From: an uncultured Lachnospiraceae bacterium
GTDB lineage: Bacteria > Bacillota > Clostridia > Lachnospirales > Lachnospiraceae
Assembly (NCBI GenBank): GCA_902793685.1
Contig: CADBEN010000005.1
Location: 124,001 to 188,000, forward strand
Reading direction: 5' to 3'
Length of the DNA stretch: 64,000 nucleotides
Shown: positions 42,819-51,678 of the stretch, piece after piece
Position numbering within the stretch: the stretch's first letter is position 1
Layout: every line of letters starts with the position of its first letter
The notes under the pieces: model-generated
Databases searched by the model: none
The model's input: the letters and a program-made list of their open reading frames with translations, nothing else
What the model was told of the DNA's origin: nothing
Program-made: the position numbers and the translations under genes

Positions 42819-43382
42819 ATGGTATCTGCAGGTGATTTCAGAAACGGCATCACGCTTGAGATTGAAGGCGCGGTTTATCAGATCATCGAATTCCAGCATG
42901 TTAAGCCGGGCAAGGGCGCGGCATTCGTGCGTACGAAGATCAAGAACGTCATGAGCGGCGCGGTCGTTGAGCGTACCTTCCGTCCGACCGAGAAGTTCCC
43001 GGCTGCAAGGATCGACAAGATCGAAATGCAGTATCTGTATGCTGACGGCGACATGTACAACTTCATGAACACGGAGACCTACGATCAGGTTTCCCTGAAC
43101 GCTGACATGGTCGGCGATACCCTGAAGTTCGTCAAGGAGAACGAGATGGTCAAGGTCCTTTCCTACAACGGACAGATCTTCTCCATCGAGCCGCCGATGT
43201 TCGTCGAGCTCGAGGTTACCGAGACCGAGCCGGGCTTCGCAGGCAACACCGCCACCGGCGCACAGAAGCCGGCAACGGTCGAGACCGGCGCACAGATCTC
43301 TGTCCCGCTGTTCATCACCATCGGCGAGAAGGTCAAGATCGACACCCGCACCGGCGAGTATCTTGGCAGAGCAAACGGTTGA
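42819..43382 (+). CDS. efp: Elongation factor P
   Basis: Relieves ribosome stalling at consecutive prolines. 187 aa, three beta-barrel domains. The tip of domain I is [18 protein letters not shown], whose lysine in PGKG is the usual modification site; [37 protein letters not shown] is the domain II signature, and domain III ends with [32 protein letters not shown] precedes the ATG. It is monocistronic, with its own promoter and a strong hairpin after it. No lysine-modifying enzyme gene is adjacent. Confidence 0.97.
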   Translation: MVSAGDFRNGITLEIEGAVYQIIEFQHVKPGKGAAFVRTKIKNVMSGAVVERTFRPTEKFPAARIDKIEMQYLYADGDMYNFMNTETYDQVSLNADMVGDTLKFVKENEMVKVLSYNGQIFSIEPPMFVELEVTETEPGFAGNTATGAQKPATVETGAQISVPLFITIGEKVKIDTRTGEYLGRANG

Positions 43383-43405
43383 TCCGGATTAATGAGACAT
43401 GAGAA

Positions 43406-43448
43406 CGGGGCTGCCGCATCAGGAGGATTCCTGGCTGCGGCAGCCCCG
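43406..43448 (+). other. Strong hairpin between efp and argS
   Basis: A 13-bp perfect stem (43406-43418 with 43436-43448) encloses a second stem CAGGA/TCCTG. No T tract follows, so it is not a standard terminator. It may protect the efp mRNA end or control argS. Its left arm CTGCCGCATCAGG also occurs in the terminator after rnfB. Confidence 0.55.
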
Positions 43449-43470
43449 ATTGCGGTAGAAGGAGCAAGAC

Positions 43471-45237
43471 ATGAAGACGATTTCGGAACAGATGAATGAG
43501 GTCCTGAAGCAGGCCTTTGAAGCCTGCGGGTACGACAGCGCCAACGTGCGCGTCACGGTGTCGAACCGGCCGGATCTCTGCGAGTACCAGTGCAACGGCG
43601 CCATGGCCTGCGCGAAGAAAGCAAAGAAAAAGCCCATCGACATCGCGAACCAGGTGGTGGAGCAGCTTTCCGGCTGCCCGCTTTTCGAAGCAGCCGATGC
43701 TGTCATGCCCGGGTTCATCAACCTGAAGGTCGCGCCGGAGGCCCTGACGGAAGCAGTGCGTGAGATGGCGGGCGAGGAGAAATACGGGATCCGAAAGGAA
43801 GCCCCGCAGAAGATCATTGTGGACTACGGCGGCGCCAACGTGGCGAAGCCCCTCCACGTGGGACATCTCCGCAGCGCCATCATCGGCGAGGCCCTGAAGC
43901 GCATGGGCGCGTTCTTCGGGAACGAGATGACCGGCGACGTCCATCTCGGGGACTGGGGTCTCCAGATGGGCCTGATCATCGAGGAGCTCAGGCTCCGGAA
44001 GCCGGACCTTCCCTACTTCGATCCTGACTTTGCCGGTGAGTACCCGGCGGAGGCGCCCTTCACCATCAGCGAGCTGGAGGAGATCTATCCTGCCGCGTCG
44101 AAGCGCTCCAAGGAGGACCCGGAGTTCGCGGCGAAGGCCCACGAGGCGACGAAGAAGCTGCAGAGCGGCGACCCGGCTTACCGGGCGCTCTGGAAGCACA
44201 TCATGAAGGTTTCCGTGACGGACCTGAAGAAGAATTACGACGCGCTGAACGTGTTCTTTGAGCTCTGGAAGGGTGAGAGTGATGTCCAGCCTTATATCCC
44301 GGGTCTGATCGAGGACCTGGAGAAGCGCGGCATCGCCTACGAGAGCGACGGCGCGCTGGTGGTGGATATCGCCGAGCCCGGGGATTCCAGAGAATTGCCG
44401 CCCTGCATCATCCGCAAGTCCGACGGCGCGGCGCTCTATGCCACCAGCGACCTCGCGACTCTGATCGAGCGTGAGAAGCTTTACGGCCCGGACCGCTACG
44501 TCTACGTGTCCGACAAGCGGCAGGAGCTGCACTACACCCAGTTCTTCCGTGTGGCGAAGAAGGCGGGCATCGTCCCGGCGGAGCATGACCTGAAGTGGAT
44601 CGGCTTCGGCACCATGAACGGGAAGGACGGCAAGCCCTTCAAGACGAGGGACGGCGGCGTCATGCGTCTGGAGACCCTGATCAAAGAGATCCGGGAAGCA
44701 GTCTATGCCCGCATCGCGGAGAATCCGGAGATCCCGGAGGACGAGGCTCAGGAGACCACCCGGATGGTGGCGCTGGCTGCCCTGAAGTACGGCGATCTTT
44801 CGAACCAGGCGTCCAAGGATTACGTCTTCGACATCGACCGCTTTGCTTCCTTTGAAGGAAACACCGGTCCTTACATCCTTTACACCACCGTCCGCATCAA
44901 GTCGATCCTCAGGAAATACGCGGAAGCCGGCGGCGCGGAAGTGACCGCGGCGGATCTGCGCCCGGCCTGCAGTCCCTCGGAAAAGGCCCTGTATCTGGAA
45001 CTCACGAAGTACGCAGAGACGGTGGAGGGCGCATGGAAGGAGCTGGCGCCCCACAAGGTCTGCCAGTACCTCTACAGCGTCGCCGAGGCCTTCAACTCCT
45101 TCTACCACGAGGTGCGGATCCTCTCGGAGGAGGACGAGGAGAAAAAGCGCGGATATCTCGCACTGATCCGGGTGACCGAAGGCATCCTCACCGCCTGCCT
45201 TGAAATGCTGGGCATGGAAGTCCCCGGTCGGATGTGA
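43471..45237 (+). CDS. argS: Arginine--tRNA ligase
   Basis: Class I synthetase that charges tRNA-Arg. 588 aa. The N-terminal Add-1 domain (about 1-110) binds the tRNA D-loop. The HIGH motif is ANVAKPLHVGHLRSAIIGEAL. YATSDLATLIEREKLYGPDRYVYVSDKRQELHYTQFF and GTMNGKDGKPFKTRDGG (KMSK-like region) follow. The C-terminal DALR anticodon-binding domain includes FEGNTGPYILYTTVRIKSIL and NSFYHEVRIL. AGAAGGAG precedes the ATG. It stands between efp and an EamA transporter, with no pathway link visible. Confidence 0.96.
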   Translation: MKTISEQMNEVLKQAFEACGYDSANVRVTVSNRPDLCEYQCNGAMACAKKAKKKPIDIANQVVEQLSGCPLFEAADAVMPGFINLKVAPEALTEAVREMAGEEKYGIRKEAPQKIIVDYGGANVAKPLHVGHLRSAIIGEALKRMGAFFGNEMTGDVHLGDWGLQMGLIIEELRLRKPDLPYFDPDFAGEYPAEAPFTISELEEIYPAASKRSKEDPEFAAKAHEATKKLQSGDPAYRALWKHIMKVSVTDLKKNYDALNVFFELWKGESDVQPYIPGLIEDLEKRGIAYESDGALVVDIAEPGDSRELPPCIIRKSDGAALYATSDLATLIEREKLYGPDRYVYVSDKRQELHYTQFFRVAKKAGIVPAEHDLKWIGFGTMNGKDGKPFKTRDGGVMRLETLIKEIREAVYARIAENPEIPEDEAQETTRMVALAALKYGDLSNQASKDYVFDIDRFASFEGNTGPYILYTTVRIKSILRKYAEAGGAEVTAADLRPACSPSEKALYLELTKYAETVEGAWKELAPHKVCQYLYSVAEAFNSFYHEVRILSEEDEEKKRGYLALIRVTEGILTACLEMLGMEVPGRM

Positions 45238-45285
45238 CGGAAGCACGGAGCCGCGGGGTTCCGTCACAGTAGAAAGAGAGTTGAA

Positions 45286-46188
45286 ATGTATAGAAGAGAC
45301 AATTCGCAGCAGGGCGCAGGCGCCGTCCTGCTGCTGATCACTGCCCTGATCTGGGGCTGCGCCTTTGTCGCCCAGTCGGTGGCCATGGACCACGTCGGTC
45401 CCTTCACCTTCTGCGCGTCCCGCTTCATGCTGAGCGGCTTTGCTGTCGCAGCCTTTCTCCTGGCCCGCAGGGCGCTCGGATACAATGAAGCCCGCGGCAT
45501 GAACCTGGGAAGGCGGCGGATGCGCCGGAACGACGGTATCGCCGGCGGCATCATCTGCGGTTTCTTCCTGTTTCTCGGCGCGAGCCTGCAGCAGATCGGG
45601 ATCCAGTACACCACCACGGGGAAAGCCGGTTTCCTGACGGCCCTCTACATCATCCTCGTGCCGATCTACAGCATCTTCCTGGGGCGCGCCCCGAAGAAAA
45701 AGGTCTGGGTCGCGGCGGCGATCGCCCTCGTCGGCATGTACCTGCTCTGCATGGAAGAACGTTTCGGGCTGTCAAAGGGCGACATGTTCTGTGTGTTCTG
45801 CGCCCTGGCCTTTCCCTTCCAGATCCTGGCGGTGGAGATCTTCGCGCAGCGCACGGACCCGGTGTTTCTGTCCTGTGTGCAGTTTCTGACGGTTTCCCTC
45901 ATCGCTTTTTTCTTTGCCCTCATCTTCGAGAAGCCGGAGCCCGGCGCCCTTAAGGGCACGCTGGTCCCGCTCCTCTACGCGGGCCTCATGAGCGGCGCGG
46001 TGGCTTATACGCTGCAGGTGGTGGGGCAGGAGAAGATGCGAAACCCCAGCGCGGCTTCCCTGATCATGAGCCTGGAATCCGTTTTCGCGGCCCTGGCGGG
46101 TTTTATCCTTCTTCATCAGACCATGACGCCCCGGAAGATCATCGGGTGCGCGGTTATGTTCGCGGCGATCATTCTGGCGCAGATCTGA
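45286..46188 (+). CDS. EamA/DMT-superfamily transporter
   Basis: Membrane protein of the drug/metabolite transporter superfamily, 300 aa, with ten predicted spans from two EamA repeats. Repeat 1 starts GAVLLLITALIWGCAFVAQSVAMDHVGPFTFCASRFMLSG and includes QQIGIQYTTTGKAGFLTALYIILVPIYSIFLG. Repeat 2 includes LMSGAVAYTLQVVGQEKM and PSAASLIMSLESVFAALAGFILLHQTMTPRKIIGCAVMFAAIILAQ. Members export amino acids, metabolites or drugs; the substrate cannot be told. It starts 48 nt after argS and may be co-transcribed with it. Confidence 0.9.
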   Translation: MYRRDNSQQGAGAVLLLITALIWGCAFVAQSVAMDHVGPFTFCASRFMLSGFAVAAFLLARRALGYNEARGMNLGRRRMRRNDGIAGGIICGFFLFLGASLQQIGIQYTTTGKAGFLTALYIILVPIYSIFLGRAPKKKVWVAAAIALVGMYLLCMEERFGLSKGDMFCVFCALAFPFQILAVEIFAQRTDPVFLSCVQFLTVSLIAFFFALIFEKPEPGALKGTLVPLLYAGLMSGAVAYTLQVVGQEKMRNPSAASLIMSLESVFAALAGFILLHQTMTPRKIIGCAVMFAAIILAQI

Positions 46189-46205
46189 GTATCTGCGCCT
46201 TTCTT

Positions 46206-46224
46206 CGTTCCGGAAAGCGGAACG
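46206..46224 (+). other. Hairpin after the EamA gene
   Basis: CGTTCCG (46206-46212) and CGGAACG (46218-46224) form a 7-bp stem with a 5-nt loop. No T tract follows, so termination is doubtful. Confidence 0.4.
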
Positions 46225-46289
46225 GGAGCAATGTACGTAAAAAAAACCATGTGGGAGCGAGATTTCTTAATATAATTTGACAATCTGTA

Positions 46290-46298
46290 TGCTATAAT
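46290..46298 (+). promoter_or_regulatory. Extended -10 promoter of the rnf operon
   Basis: TGC-TATAAT (TATAAT at 46293-46298), about 55 nt before rnfC. A TTGACA at 46277-46282 is only 10 nt away, too close to serve as its -35 box. Confidence 0.55.
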
Positions 46299-46353
46299 TC
46301 TAACGTCTGGAAGTCTGTGTTTCTAAATATTTTACAGGAAAGAGGGTAGTTCA

Positions 46354-47790
46354 ATGGGATTGGCAACATTTAAAGGTGGCGTCCATCCGTACGAGGGCAA
46401 GGAACTCTCGGAGGACAGCGCCATCAGAACGCTGAAACCGGAGAGCGGTGAGATCGTGCTGTCCATGTCGCAGCACCTCGGCGCTCCGGCCAAGCCGATC
46501 GTCAAGGTCGGAGAGCGCGTCCTGGTTGGACAGAAGATCGCTGAGCCGGGCGGGTTCATTTCCGCCTGCATCATCAGCTCCGTTTCCGGCAAGGTCAAGA
46601 AGATCGAGCCGCGGCCGATGCCGGCAGGAGGCAAGATGCTTTCTGTCGTCGTCGAAAACGACGGTCTGTATGAGGCGGTCGAGGGCTTCGGTGCCGAGCG
46701 GGATTACACCAAGCTGTCCAAGCAGGAGATCAGAGACATCGTGAAGGCAAGCGGCGTCGTCGGTATGGGCGGCGCAGGTTTCCCGAACCATGTCAAGCTG
46801 ACGCCGAAGGATGAGTCCAAGATCGACTACGTCATCATCAATGCCGCAGAGTGCGAGCCCTACATCACATGCGACTATCGCCTGATGATGGAAGAGCCGG
46901 AGAAGCTCATCGGCGGCGTGAAGATCATGCTTCAGCTGTTCGAGAACGCCAAGGGCGTGATCGGCATCGAGAACAACAAGCCGAAGGCCATCGCGAAGCT
47001 TCGCGAGATGCTGAAGGACGAGCCGAAGATCGAGGTCGTGGAGTGCCTGACCAAGTATCCGGAGGGCGGCGAGCGCTCCCTGATCTACGCTGTCACCGGA
47101 CGTGCCATCAACTCCGGCGTCCTGCCGGCAGACGCCGGCTGCATCGTTGACAACGTCAGCACGGCCATCGCCATCTATGACGCAGTCGCTCTGAGCACAC
47201 CCACCGTCGAGCGTGTCATGACGGTTTCCGGTGATGCCATCGCGAATCCGTCCAACTTCCGCTACCGCATCGGCATGAGCTGCAATGAGCTCATCGCAGA
47301 GGCAGGCGGATTCAAGACCGACCCGAAGAAGGTCATCAGCGGCGGCCCGATGATGGGCTTTGCGATGTATGACCTCAGCGCCACCACCACGAAGACCAGC
47401 TCCGCTCTGACCTGCCTCTCCCGCGACGCAGTGGAAGAGAATCCGGAGACTCCCTGCATCCGCTGCGGACGCTGCGTGAGCGCATGTCCGGAATTCCTGG
47501 TCCCGGTCCTCATGATGGACGTCTGCCAGAAGCGCGATCCGGAAGGCTTCGAGAAGCTGGAAGGCATGGAGTGCATCGAGTGCGGTTCCTGCTCCTTTAT
47601 CTGCCCGGCAAGAAGACCTCTGACCCAGGCCTTCAAGCAGATGAAGCGTGAGGTCGGCGGCATCAGAAGAGCAAGAGCTGCCGCTGCCGCAAAGGAAAAG
47701 GCCGAAAAAGAAGCTGCGGAGAAGGCGGCTGCCGAGAAGGCCGCAGCCGAGAAGGCTCCCGAAGGAGCCGGAAAGGGGGAGACGAAGTAA
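46354..47790 (+). CDS. rnfC: Rnf complex electron transport subunit RnfC
   Basis: Peripheral subunit of the ion-pumping ferredoxin:NAD oxidoreductase; binds NADH/FMN and two [4Fe-4S] clusters. 478 aa. An N-terminal barrel (FKGGVHPYEGKELSEDSAI) leads to the flavin/NADH site region GMGGAGFPNHVKL and AAECEPYITCDYRLM, and the clusters sit in CIRCGRCVSACPEFLVP and CIECGSCSFICPARRP. The tail is an Ala/Lys/Glu-rich helix of about 40 residues, probably a coiled coil. First gene of rnfCDGEAB, ending in a TAATG overlap with rnfD. Confidence 0.96.
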   Translation: MGLATFKGGVHPYEGKELSEDSAIRTLKPESGEIVLSMSQHLGAPAKPIVKVGERVLVGQKIAEPGGFISACIISSVSGKVKKIEPRPMPAGGKMLSVVVENDGLYEAVEGFGAERDYTKLSKQEIRDIVKASGVVGMGGAGFPNHVKLTPKDESKIDYVIINAAECEPYITCDYRLMMEEPEKLIGGVKIMLQLFENAKGVIGIENNKPKAIAKLREMLKDEPKIEVVECLTKYPEGGERSLIYAVTGRAINSGVLPADAGCIVDNVSTAIAIYDAVALSTPTVERVMTVSGDAIANPSNFRYRIGMSCNELIAEAGGFKTDPKKVISGGPMMGFAMYDLSATTTKTSSALTCLSRDAVEENPETPCIRCGRCVSACPEFLVPVLMMDVCQKRDPEGFEKLEGMECIECGSCSFICPARRPLTQAFKQMKREVGGIRRARAAAAAKEKAEKEAAEKAAAEKAAAEKAPEGAGKGETK

Positions 47791-48752
47791 TGAATATGCT
47801 GAATGTCAGTAACTCCCCGCACGTAAGACACAATGACAGCACCCGCAGCATCATGATGGATGTCTGCATCGCAATGCTCCCGACCACCGCTTACGGTATC
47901 GTCCAGTTCGGCGTCCACGCCGCCCTGGTCGTCCTGATCACCGTCATCGCGGCTGTCGCTGCGGAGTACATCTGGGAGAAGGCGCTGGGCAAGCCGATCA
48001 CCATCGGAGATTTCTCTGCGGTGGTCACCGGCATGATCCTGGGCCTGAACATGCCCTCCGAGATCCCGCTGTGGATCCCGGCTCTGGGCGCGGTGTTCGC
48101 GATCATCGTCGCGAAGCAGCTCTTCGGCGGACTGGGCCAGAACTTCATGAACCCGGCGCTGGCTGGCCGCTGCTTCCTGCTGATCTCCCTGGCAAAGCAC
48201 ATGAACAACTTCACCTCCCCGGCCCTGGGCTTTGACGCGACCACCGGAGCGACTCCGCTGGCGGTCATGAAGACCGCGGTCCGTGCGGGAGAGCCCGCCA
48301 CCGCAGGCGTGAACCTCATGCAGATGTTCATCGGCCGGATCCCCGGCACCATCGGTGAAGTCTCCGCCCTGGCGCTGCTGATCGGTGCGGCCTACCTCCT
48401 CTGGAGAAAGGTCATCACCTGGCAGATCCCGGTCGTCTACATCGCCACCGTCGCTGTCTTCACCTTCATCTTCGGCGAGCACAGCGGTGCCTATGTCATG
48501 GGCCAGATCCTGGGCGGCGGCCTGATCTTCGGTGCCTTCTTCATGGCGACCGACTACGTTTCCACCCCGATCACCCCGAAGGGCCAGGTCATCTACGCCG
48601 TCGCCATCGGATGCCTGACCGGCCTGTTCCGTATCTTCGGCTCCGGCGCAGAGGGCGTTTCCTACTCGATCATCATCGGCAACATGCTGTCTCCGCTGAT
48701 CGAGTCCGCGACCATTCCGGTTGCTTTCGGAAAGGAGCGTAAGAAGAAATGA
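47790..48752 (+). CDS. rnfD: Rnf complex electron transport subunit RnfD
   Basis: Integral membrane subunit carrying covalently bound FMN; part of the electron and ion path. 320 aa with about nine spans. The flavinylation site is the TGAT motif in GFDATTGATPLAVM, attached by ApbE. GLNMPSEIPLWIPALGAVFAIIVAKQLFGGLGQNFMNPALAGRCFLL is the strongly conserved core, and FFMATDYVSTPITPKGQVIYA lies near the C-terminus. The start shares a base with the rnfC stop; the end overlaps rnfG by 4 nt. Confidence 0.96.
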   Translation: MNMLNVSNSPHVRHNDSTRSIMMDVCIAMLPTTAYGIVQFGVHAALVVLITVIAAVAAEYIWEKALGKPITIGDFSAVVTGMILGLNMPSEIPLWIPALGAVFAIIVAKQLFGGLGQNFMNPALAGRCFLLISLAKHMNNFTSPALGFDATTGATPLAVMKTAVRAGEPATAGVNLMQMFIGRIPGTIGEVSALALLIGAAYLLWRKVITWQIPVVYIATVAVFTFIFGEHSGAYVMGQILGGGLIFGAFFMATDYVSTPITPKGQVIYAVAIGCLTGLFRIFGSGAEGVSYSIIIGNMLSPLIESATIPVAFGKERKKK

Positions 48753-49372
48753 AAGACAAGAAACTTGACATGAGCTTCATGAAGGATGCCTTCCAGCTGA
48801 TGATCATCACGCTGATCGCGGGACTGCTTCTCGGTGTCGTCTATTCTGTCACCTTCCAGCCGATCCAGGACGCGCAGGCCGCAGCGACCAAGAAGGCATA
48901 CATGGCAGTTTTCCCGGAGGCCGCAGATTTCTCCACCAACCCGGAGAGTGACGCCATCATCGAGAAGACCGCCGCAGGCCTTGCGGAGCAGGGCTTCGGA
49001 AATGTCCTGGTCGATGAGATCATCGACGCGAAGGATGCTTCCGGCAACGTCATCGGCCACGTCATCAACTCCACGTCCAAGGGCGGATTCGGCGGTGCGG
49101 TCAGCATCTCCACCGGCATCCAGCAGGACGGCACCGTGAACGGCATCGCGTTCCTTTCCATCGCAGAGTCCCCGGGACTTGGAATGAACGCCCGTGACAC
49201 GGACTGGTACAAGCAGTTCTCCGGCAAGAAGGCAGACACCTTCAGCGTCACGAAGGCCGGCGCAGCCAACGATTCCGAGATCGATGCGATCGCAGGCGCA
49301 ACCATTACGTCCAGAGCCGTCACCGGCGCTGTCAACGCCGCGCTGTATGTCGTCTCGAACGGCGTCAACTGA
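48749..49372 (+). CDS. rnfG: Rnf complex electron transport subunit RnfG
   Basis: Membrane-anchored subunit facing outward with a covalently attached FMN. 207 aa. One N-terminal span (AFQLMIITLIAGLLLGVVYSVTF) and an FMN_bind domain (GFGGAVSISTGIQQDGTVNGIAFLSIAESPGLGMNA). The flavinylation motif is AIAGATITSRAV, the threonine in GAT being the expected attachment point for ApbE. It starts in an ATGA overlap with rnfD and is followed 19 nt later by rnfE with an AAAGGAGGG ribosome binding site. Confidence 0.95.
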   Translation: MKDKKLDMSFMKDAFQLMIITLIAGLLLGVVYSVTFQPIQDAQAAATKKAYMAVFPEAADFSTNPESDAIIEKTAAGLAEQGFGNVLVDEIIDAKDASGNVIGHVINSTSKGGFGGAVSISTGIQQDGTVNGIAFLSIAESPGLGMNARDTDWYKQFSGKKADTFSVTKAGAANDSEIDAIAGATITSRAVTGAVNAALYVVSNGVN

Positions 49373-49391
49373 GAAAGGAGGGAGTTCAGAA

Positions 49392-50189
49392 ATGAATGAG
49401 TGCATGAATCGTATCAAGAACGGCATCATTACCGAGAACCCCGTCTTTATCATGGCGCTGGGCCTCTGCCCGACCTTCGCTGTCACGACCTCCGTCGGCA
49501 ACGCGATCGGCATGGGACTTTCCTCCATGGCAGTTCTGGTGTTCTCGAACCTGCTGATTTCCGCGATCCGCAACCTGATCCCGGACAGAGTCCGTCTGCC
49601 CGCCGAGATCGTCGTCGTCGCATCGCTGGTCACCATCGTCCAGCTGCTGATCCAGGGCTTCGCCCCGGCAGTGTATGATGCGCTGGGCATCTACATCCCG
49701 CTGATCGTCGTCAACTGCATCATCCTCGGCCGCGCCGAGGCATATGCGCTGAAGGCAAAGCCGATCCCGGCGCTGTTCGACGGCATCGGCATGGGTCTGG
49801 GCTTCACCTTCGCCCTGATCCTTCTGGGCGGCTTCCGTGAGATCATCGGCGCCGGTTCCTTCGCGGGAATCCCGCTGATCCCGGATGAGTTCCACATTTC
49901 CCTGTTCGTCCTGCCTCCGGGCGCATTCCTGGTCATGGCATTCCTGGTGGCTGCGATGCAGTACTATCAGGATCCGGACCGCGGCAAGAAGAAGGCGGCG
50001 TATCCGTCTCTTGAAGATGTCAAGACGGTGGTCGTGAAGCCGGCTCCGAAGCCCGCTGCACCGAAGCCCGCAGTCGAAGCCAAGGCTCCGGCTCCGAAGC
50101 CCGCTGCTGCCGAAGCCGCAAAGGCTGTTGAGACCGTGAAGGAAGAAGCCGCAAAGGCTGCCGAAGCTGTGAAGAAGGAGGTTGAATAA
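49392..50189 (+). CDS. rnfE: Rnf complex electron transport subunit RnfE
   Basis: Integral membrane subunit with six spans; with RnfA it forms the ion-translocating core. 265 aa. Family marks are NGIITENPVFIMALGLCPTFAVTTSVGNAIGMG, IVVNCIILGRAEAYALK, and GFTFALILLGGFREIIGAGS. The last ~65 residues are an Ala/Pro/Lys/Glu-rich extension (KPAPKPAAPKPAVEAKAPAPK then EEAAKAAEAVKKE) that typical RnfE proteins lack; a similar Ala/Lys/Glu tail occurs on RnfC. The frame is open further upstream, but AAAGGAGGG and the family N-terminus place the start at 49392. Confidence 0.95.
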   Translation: MNECMNRIKNGIITENPVFIMALGLCPTFAVTTSVGNAIGMGLSSMAVLVFSNLLISAIRNLIPDRVRLPAEIVVVASLVTIVQLLIQGFAPAVYDALGIYIPLIVVNCIILGRAEAYALKAKPIPALFDGIGMGLGFTFALILLGGFREIIGAGSFAGIPLIPDEFHISLFVLPPGAFLVMAFLVAAMQYYQDPDRGKKKAAYPSLEDVKTVVVKPAPKPAAPKPAVEAKAPAPKPAAAEAAKAVETVKEEAAKAAEAVKKEVE

Positions 50190-50191
50190 GA

Positions 50192-50773
50192 ATGAGCCGT
50201 GTATTACTGCTTCTTGTGGCCGGCGCGCTGGTCAACAACGTCGTTCTTTCCAGATTCCTGGGCCTCTGCTCCTTCGTCGGCGTTTCCAAGAAGAAGGACA
50301 CTTCCGTCGGAATGGGCGGCGCAGTCATTTTCGTTATCACGCTGGCAACGATCCTCTGCGCGGTCGTTTATGCCTGCATCCTGAAGCCGCTGGGGATCGA
50401 TTATCTGCAGACCATCGTTTTCATCCTGCTGGTGGCATCCCTGGTCCAGTTCATTGAGATGTTCATGAAGAAGAACATCCCGTCGCTGCATGCGGCGCTG
50501 GGTATCTTCCTTCCCCTGATCACCACGAACTGCGCAGTCCTCGGTGTCGCCCTGGACAATGTCCAGAAGGAGTACAACTTTATCGAGGGCCTGGCATGGG
50601 GCGTCGGCACCGCGCTGGGCTACACCATCGCGATCGTGATCCTGGCCAGCATCCGTGAGAGGATCGAGGGCAACGACATCCCGAAGTATTTCCAGGGAAT
50701 GCCGATGGTCCTGATCACCTCCACCCTGATGGCAATCGCATTCACCGGATTCTCCGGCATGGTCAGCTTATAA
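50192..50773 (+). CDS. rnfA: Rnf complex electron transport subunit RnfA
   Basis: Integral membrane subunit with six spans, homologous to RnfE in inverted topology. 193 aa, normal. Conserved: GALVNNVVLSRFLGLCSFVGVSKKKDTSVGMGGAV, FIEMFMKKNIPSLHAALGIFLPLITTNCAVLGVAL and GVGTALGYTIAIVILASIRERIE. Conserved cysteines in GLCSF and TTNCA are proposed to bind an iron-sulfur centre between RnfA and RnfE. AAGGAGG lies inside the end of rnfE, with only 2 nt between the genes. Confidence 0.96.
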   Translation: MSRVLLLLVAGALVNNVVLSRFLGLCSFVGVSKKKDTSVGMGGAVIFVITLATILCAVVYACILKPLGIDYLQTIVFILLVASLVQFIEMFMKKNIPSLHAALGIFLPLITTNCAVLGVALDNVQKEYNFIEGLAWGVGTALGYTIAIVILASIRERIEGNDIPKYFQGMPMVLITSTLMAIAFTGFSGMVSL

Positions 50774-50788
50774 GGAGGAGATGGGAGA

Positions 50789-51580
50789 ATGAACGTTTCT
50801 ATTATTATCATCTCGTTCCTGGTCGTCGGTATCGTGGGTCTGATCTGCGGTTCCGGTCTGGGAGTGGCGAGTGAAGCATTCAAGGTTGAAGTTGATGAGA
50901 AGGAAGTCGCGATCCGTGAAGCGCTCCCGGGCAACAACTGCGGTGCCTGCGGATTCCCGGGCTGCGACGGATGTGCACATGCCATCGCGCAGGGCGAGTG
51001 CCCGGTCAACCAGTGCCCGGTCGGCGGAAAGTCCGTCGCCGAGGCCATCGGCGCCATCATGGGCGTGACGGCGGGAGAGGCTGACAAGAACGTCGCCCTG
51101 GTCCGCTGCTCCGGTACCTGCGACGCTGCAAAGACCCGCTACAACAACGTCGGTCCGAAGGACTGCATCCAGATGTCCGTGCTTCCGGGCGCAGGCGACA
51201 AGGCCTGTGAATTCGGATGCCTGGGCGGCGGATCCTGCGTTAAGGCCTGCGCCTTCGACGCGATCCATGTCGTGAACGGCGTCGCGGTCGTCGACAAAGA
51301 GAAGTGCGTTTCCTGCGGCGCCTGCGTCAAGGCCTGCCCGAAGCACCTCATCGAGATCGTTCCTTACAAGTCCAAGTATCATGTGCGCTGCATGTCCCAG
51401 GATAAGGGCAAGGCAGTCATGGATGCCTGCTCCGCAGGCTGCATCGGATGTACGCTCTGCACCAAGGAGTGCCATTTCGACGCTATCCACATGAACGGAA
51501 ATGTAGCACAGATCGACTACAGCAAGTGCAAGAACTGCAGTCTCTGCGCAAAGAAGTGCCCGAAGAGCGTCATCAACTGA
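50789..51580 (+). CDS. rnfB: Rnf complex electron transport subunit RnfB
   Basis: Ferredoxin-accepting subunit with several [4Fe-4S] clusters, anchored by one N-terminal span (IIISFLVVGIVGLICGSGLGV). 263 aa. The first cluster motif is NNCGACGFPGCDGCAHAI. CEFGCLGGGSCVKAC, CVSCGACVKACP, CIGCTLCTKEC and CKNCSLCAKKCP follow. It starts 15 nt after rnfA with TAAGGAGGAG. Last gene of the rnf operon, closed by a strong terminator. Confidence 0.96.
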   Translation: MNVSIIIISFLVVGIVGLICGSGLGVASEAFKVEVDEKEVAIREALPGNNCGACGFPGCDGCAHAIAQGECPVNQCPVGGKSVAEAIGAIMGVTAGEADKNVALVRCSGTCDAAKTRYNNVGPKDCIQMSVLPGAGDKACEFGCLGGGSCVKACAFDAIHVVNGVAVVDKEKCVSCGACVKACPKHLIEIVPYKSKYHVRCMSQDKGKAVMDACSAGCIGCTLCTKECHFDAIHMNGNVAQIDYSKCKNCSLCAKKCPKSVIN

Positions 51581-51604
51581 GTGACCGTCACAGGGAAACA
51601 GAAA

Positions 51605-51646
51605 AACTGCCGCATCAGGAAATTGCCTGATGCGGCAGTTCTTTTA
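51605..51646 (+). terminator. Terminator after rnfB
   Basis: A 15-bp perfect stem (51605-51619 with 51626-51640) and 6-nt loop, then CTTTTAT. It lies between converging rnfB and the NusG-II gene. Confidence 0.9.
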
Positions 51647-51678
51647 TGAGGAATGTTCAGGACCGCGGAATTCGGGGT

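Noticed and set aside
46277..46298. TTGACA and TATAAT as one consensus rnf promoter
   Set aside because: Only 10 nt separate the boxes; a 16-18-nt spacer is needed. The extended -10 alone was kept.
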